From Sphingorhabdus pulchriflava (GTDB taxonomy: Bacteria; Pseudomonadota; Alphaproteobacteria; Sphingomonadales; Sphingomonadaceae), in contig NZ_QRGP01000001.1 in NCBI RefSeq assembly GCF_003367235.1, positions 2,091,121 to 2,155,120 on the forward strand: a DNA stretch of 64,000 nucleotides. The letters run 5' to 3'. Positions 61,852 to 64,000 of this stretch are shown here, in pieces. Within the stretch, counting starts at the first letter, position 1; the number at the start of each line of letters is the position of its first letter. A model generated the notes under the pieces. It was given only the letters and a program-made list of their open reading frames with translations. It ran no database searches and was not told the origin of the DNA. Both the position numbers and the translations under genes were made by a program.

Positions 61852-62774
61852 CCGCGCTCAGAAATGGCGCCGCTCTCGTGCGCGTCACCTTCCGGCAGCT
61901 TTCGGTTCCAGGGTGCGAAGGAGCGAAAGGGCGCGACATTCTTGCCGATCACATCCCGGTTGGCTTCGACGAACGCGTCGAGGCCGCCATCTGTCGTCGC
62001 CCAGAACCGCTGCGAAGAAGATGCCAACGTCGAGCGGTTGACGCTCGGGATCAATTGATCAGCAGGCATCGTTCCAAGGATCTGCTCGGTCTCAGCCGAG
62101 GCGGTTCCGAAAAAGATGCGATCCGGGCCAATCGGCAACTGGATGAAGAAGCCCGGCTGATTGAACCCGCCTTCCCAATGAATGGGCAAATCCGACAGCA
62201 ACAACCTCGGCGCGTCGGCCTCGAACTCGCGGCACCACCAATGCAAGCCGCCGAACCGATCGGCGACGTCGTCGTGCAGAATCATGCGTGGCAGCCACGA
62301 GGTAAGAGTCGCCGCATCAATGCCGCCTGGGAAGTGACGGTTGAACCACTGCTCGGTGTTCGGAATACCGGCCGGCAATGTCTCGTTGTCCAGGCGCGCC
62401 AGTATCTCTGCGTGATGCTGCTTGCCCTCGGTTCGCAAGAATTCGAGAACATCGGGTTGGCGCACTCGCAAAGAGCAAAGGAAGAACGTCCAAGCGATAT
62501 GGTCATCTTCGGTCAGAACTGCGCGCCGCTCAATCTTGTCCAAGGCCACGGCAGCATCATTGTCAATCGGGCCGAACAGCCGCTTCTCCAGATGATCTTC
62601 GGGAAACCCCAACACCCCGGCGACTAGCGCATAAAGCCCGTTCTCGTAGCCTGTGTATTTCGGCCCCATGTCCTTTTGCATCAGGCGACCACCGCGCATC
62701 GTGTAGGTGCGCAGCTTCCCGGCTGCGTCTGTCCAGCGGCGGAGAAGGAATTGCGGAACGTAGTGATGCCGCAT
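61848..62774 (-). CDS. DUF4238 domain protein
   Basis: A 308-residue protein that begins MRHHYVPQFLLRRW, the conserved HHYVPQFLLR start of DUF4238. Later conserved-looking blocks are LPRMILHDDVADRFGGLHWW and LLLSDLPIHW. No membrane segment or known catalytic motif is visible. A strong ribosome site (GGAGG) precedes ATG 62774. It forms a coupled pair with the DUF1289 gene in the predicted leading region, where conjugative elements often place defence or anti-defence genes; for this protein that is only a hypothesis. Confidence 0.8.
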   Translation of the reverse strand: MRHHYVPQFLLRRWTDAAGKLRTYTMRGGRLMQKDMGPKYTGYENGLYALVAGVLGFPEDHLEKRLFGPIDNDAAVALDKIERRAVLTEDDHIAWTFFLCSLRVRQPDVLEFLRTEGKQHHAEILARLDNETLPAGIPNTEQWFNRHFPGGIDAATLTSWLPRMILHDDVADRFGGLHWWCREFEADAPRLLLSDLPIHWEGGFNQPGFFIQLPIGPDRIFFGTASAETEQILGTMPADQLIPSVNRSTLASSSQRFWATTDGGLDAFVEANRDVIGKNVAPFRSFAPWNRKLPEGDAHESGAISERG

Positions 62775-62868
62775 CCGAGCCTCCTATCAGAACAGTTCGC
62801 AGCAGGACATGCACAACTCTTGGCGCCAGGCCCGAATGCTTGACCGCATGAATCGAATAAGCACGCCA

Positions 62869-62899
62869 AAGCCCCGCCCGGCAGCGCCGGACGGGGCTT
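62869..62899 (-). terminator. Terminator hairpin after the DUF736 gene
   Basis: Arms of 14 bases (AAGCCCCGCCCGGC and GCCGGACGGGGCTT, one mismatch) around the loop AGC, twelve bases after the DUF736 stop on the minus strand. Strong GC stem with AA/TT ends. A near-identical hairpin occurs at 63829-63859. Confidence 0.75.
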
Positions 62900-62910
62900 G
62901 GGTGCAGCGG

Positions 62911-63237
62911 TCAGTTGCCGTTCGAGGTGCGGGCGCGCGACCAGATCAGATTGAAGGTCTTGCCGTCTTCGTCGGCGAACAGGCTGGCGAAGATCGGGGC
63001 GGTGAAGCTGGGATCGTCGAGCTTGATCGAGAGATAGTCGCGGCCTTCCTTGGAGGTCTTCTGCCAGCAGGCGCCGATCTCGGCCTTGGCCACGAACACC
63101 CGGTGCGAGGGGGCGTTTTCGTTCTCGCTCGGTTCCTCGGCGACGATGGTGACGTTCTTCTTCTGCAAGCTCATCGTGACAATCTCGCCGGTGTAGTTGG
63201 TGTCGCCGGACTTCTTGAAGGTGCCGATGTTTGCCAT
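62911..63237 (-). CDS. DUF736 family protein
   Basis: A 108-residue protein that matches DUF736 (MANIGTFKKSGDTNYTGEI, then VFVAKAEIGACWQKTSKEGR and DYLSIKLDDPSFTAPIFASL). Such proteins are common on conjugative plasmids and integrative elements of alphaproteobacteria, usually near relaxase or partition genes; their function is not established. AAGGAG precedes ATG 63237 by about eight bases. The gene has its own terminator. Confidence 0.9.
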   Translation of the reverse strand: MANIGTFKKSGDTNYTGEIVTMSLQKKNVTIVAEEPSENENAPSHRVFVAKAEIGACWQKTSKEGRDYLSIKLDDPSFTAPIFASLFADEDGKTFNLIWSRARTSNGN

Positions 63238-63742
63238 GATGCTTCTCCTTGGGTTGGTCGAACCCCGCGCTCATTCGCGGCCTCGATGGCTGGTTTGAGG
63301 CAGGGGCTTGAACCGCTGCACCCGGAGGGCCGCAACGTAGTGGAGGACGGGGCAGACCGGGCTTTCTTGTCCCGCGAGGAATGGGCGCAGCCCAGGGGAA
63401 GAAAGTTCGGGCTGCCCCGTTGCAGCAAGGGGCAAGAGGCGCAGCCGTCCGCTGCCAACCAAAGCCATTGACGAGGCCGTGGGTGAGCGCGGATTCTGGC
63501 CTTCGCGCGCAAGGAGTTGTGGCAAGGATCGGTCGGCGCGTTCAATGTCCGGCTGACGCATCCGCTGGCGGAACTGGATGATGGGCTTGCCGGTTGGAGC
63601 TGCGGCATCCTGCCGAGAGGGCAGGGAATGAGAATGCCCCGTCGCACCGGGCTTCGGCGACTGACGTTGACGGGGCCGCTGACGCAGACCGCAGGGAGGT
63701 GGCGACGGGTTCGGCCAGGCCAGCATCCCGCCCCGCCCCGAT

Positions 63743-63764
63743 CCGCCCGCCTGTTCGCGGGCGG
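63743..63764. repeat. Perfect inverted repeat (8-base arms)
   Basis: CCGCCCGC (63743-63750) and GCGGGCGG (63757-63764) around CTGTTC, in the gene-free stretch upstream of the DUF736 gene. No T-tract follows, so it is not an obvious terminator. Role unknown. Confidence 0.5.
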
Positions 63765-63828
63765 AGTCCGGCATGGGCATCATCCGCTCGGATTCGTGCC
63801 GAACCGCAACCCAACTGACCATGCGCTC

Positions 63829-63859
63829 AAGCCCCGCCCGGCGCTGCCGGGCGGGGCTT
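63829..63859 (-). terminator. Terminator hairpin after the right-edge gene
   Basis: A perfect 14-base stem (AAGCCCCGCCCGGC and its exact complement) around GCT, about 55 bases after the stop of the minus-strand gene at the window's edge. Nearly the same sequence ends the DUF736 gene. Confidence 0.78.
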
Positions 63860-63914
63860 TGTGGCGCTGGCGGTGCGGACAAGAGCGGGCGGCACATTGC
63901 CGCCCGCTCCCCGC

Positions 63915-64000
63915 TCACGCCGCAAGGCGTTGCTCGTCGAACTCCTCCAGCGCATCTTCGCTTCCGGTATCGCCGCCCTCCACCTCGTCCGCCGCATCTG
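63915..64000 (-). CDS. C-terminal end of an unidentified protein (partial)
   Basis: The last 27 codons of a gene that enters from the right edge and stops at TGA (63915-63917). The tail is very acidic (DEVEGGDTGSEDALEEFDEQ, then RLAA). A frame with such a tail, followed by a strong terminator, is likely real. Nothing in it allows a family call; partition (ParB-like) proteins often lie at this place in similar elements, but that is a guess. Confidence 0.5.
   Translation of the reverse strand, partial: DAADEVEGGDTGSEDALEEFDEQRLAA

Larger units (their letters stand above)
63238..63914. other. 677-base stretch without a credible gene
   Basis: Open frames here on both strands have the composition of shadows (Pro/Arg/Ser-rich, no recognisable domain), and none has a good ribosome site. 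The stretch holds a hairpin CCGCCCGC-CTGTTC-GCGGGCGG at 63743-63764 and a perfect terminator at 63829-63859. It may be the promoter and leader region of the DUF736 gene, or contain a replication or transfer-related structure; nothing further can be claimed. Confidence 0.4.

Noticed and set aside
63271..63918. Minus-strand open frame of 215 codons upstream of the DUF736 gene
   Set aside because: Low-complexity Pro/Ser/Arg product, it runs through the perfect terminator at 63829 and overlaps the end of the edge gene.

Overview
The window reads as chromosomal DNA of an alphaproteobacterium, most likely a member of the Sphingomonadaceae (Sphingopyxis/Sphingorhabdus/Novosphingobium-like; the genus cannot be fixed by eye). 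The reasons are the codon use, a very large NAD-dependent glutamate dehydrogenase, a sphingomonad-type TonB receptor, REP-like palindromes with the cores CCTGAACTTGTTTCAGG and CTTCGACAAGCTCAG, and a virB-type transfer system with DUF736 and DUF1289 companions. No intact rRNA or tRNA gene, insertion sequence or CRISPR array was found.

Bases 1-35617 look like core chromosome with catabolic clusters. The first cluster holds the end of an amidohydrolase gene, an epoxide-hydrolase-like alpha/beta hydrolase and a flavoprotein (2-2768), facing a Baeyer-Villiger-type monooxygenase with its own TetR regulator (2842-5403). Next come the valine-degradation genes mmsB, acyl-CoA dehydrogenase and mmsA (5541-9049), glutamate synthase gltBD (9257-15351), and two lysine-catabolism genes, an ALDH7-type dehydrogenase and gcdH (15533-18383). 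The large glutamate dehydrogenase and a dicarboxylate/amino-acid symporter follow (18542-24713). From 24714 to 33738 lies what appears to be one tryptophan-related regulon. TetR, tryptophan 2,3-dioxygenase and kynureninase run one way; a Rieske oxygenase and a phytoene-desaturase-like flavoprotein run the other way from a shared perfect palindrome; a TonB receptor and an APC permease supply uptake. An LplT-like MFS protein and a small membrane protein close the core part.

At 35618-35671 the 3' part of a tRNA-Leu(CAA) gene stands alone, followed by short direct repeats that resemble integrase arm sites. I infer that this is the left attachment site of an integrative and conjugative element (or similar island) that fills the rest of the window and runs past base 64000.

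The island carries a heavy-metal efflux operon (Lrp-type regulator, His-rich periplasmic protein, czcCBA, His-tailed MFS exporter; 35869-43900). It then carries a complete virB1-virB11/virD4 type IV secretion operon with an EexN-like lipoprotein and an LPD7-domain protein (44265-56720), and a chromate-resistance operon (rhodanese-ChrB, ChrA, Tat-type superoxide dismutase; 56736-59763). A mobilisation module follows: a MOBP-like relaxase, a tandem ribbon-helix-helix MobC-like protein, and a candidate oriT with the core TATCCTG|C beside a long bulged inverted repeat (59893-61657). Right of the nick, the predicted leading region has a coupled DUF4238-DUF1289 pair, a DUF736 gene and the end of an unidentified gene.

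The integrase, replication and partition functions and the intact tRNA-Leu must lie outside the window if this reading is right.
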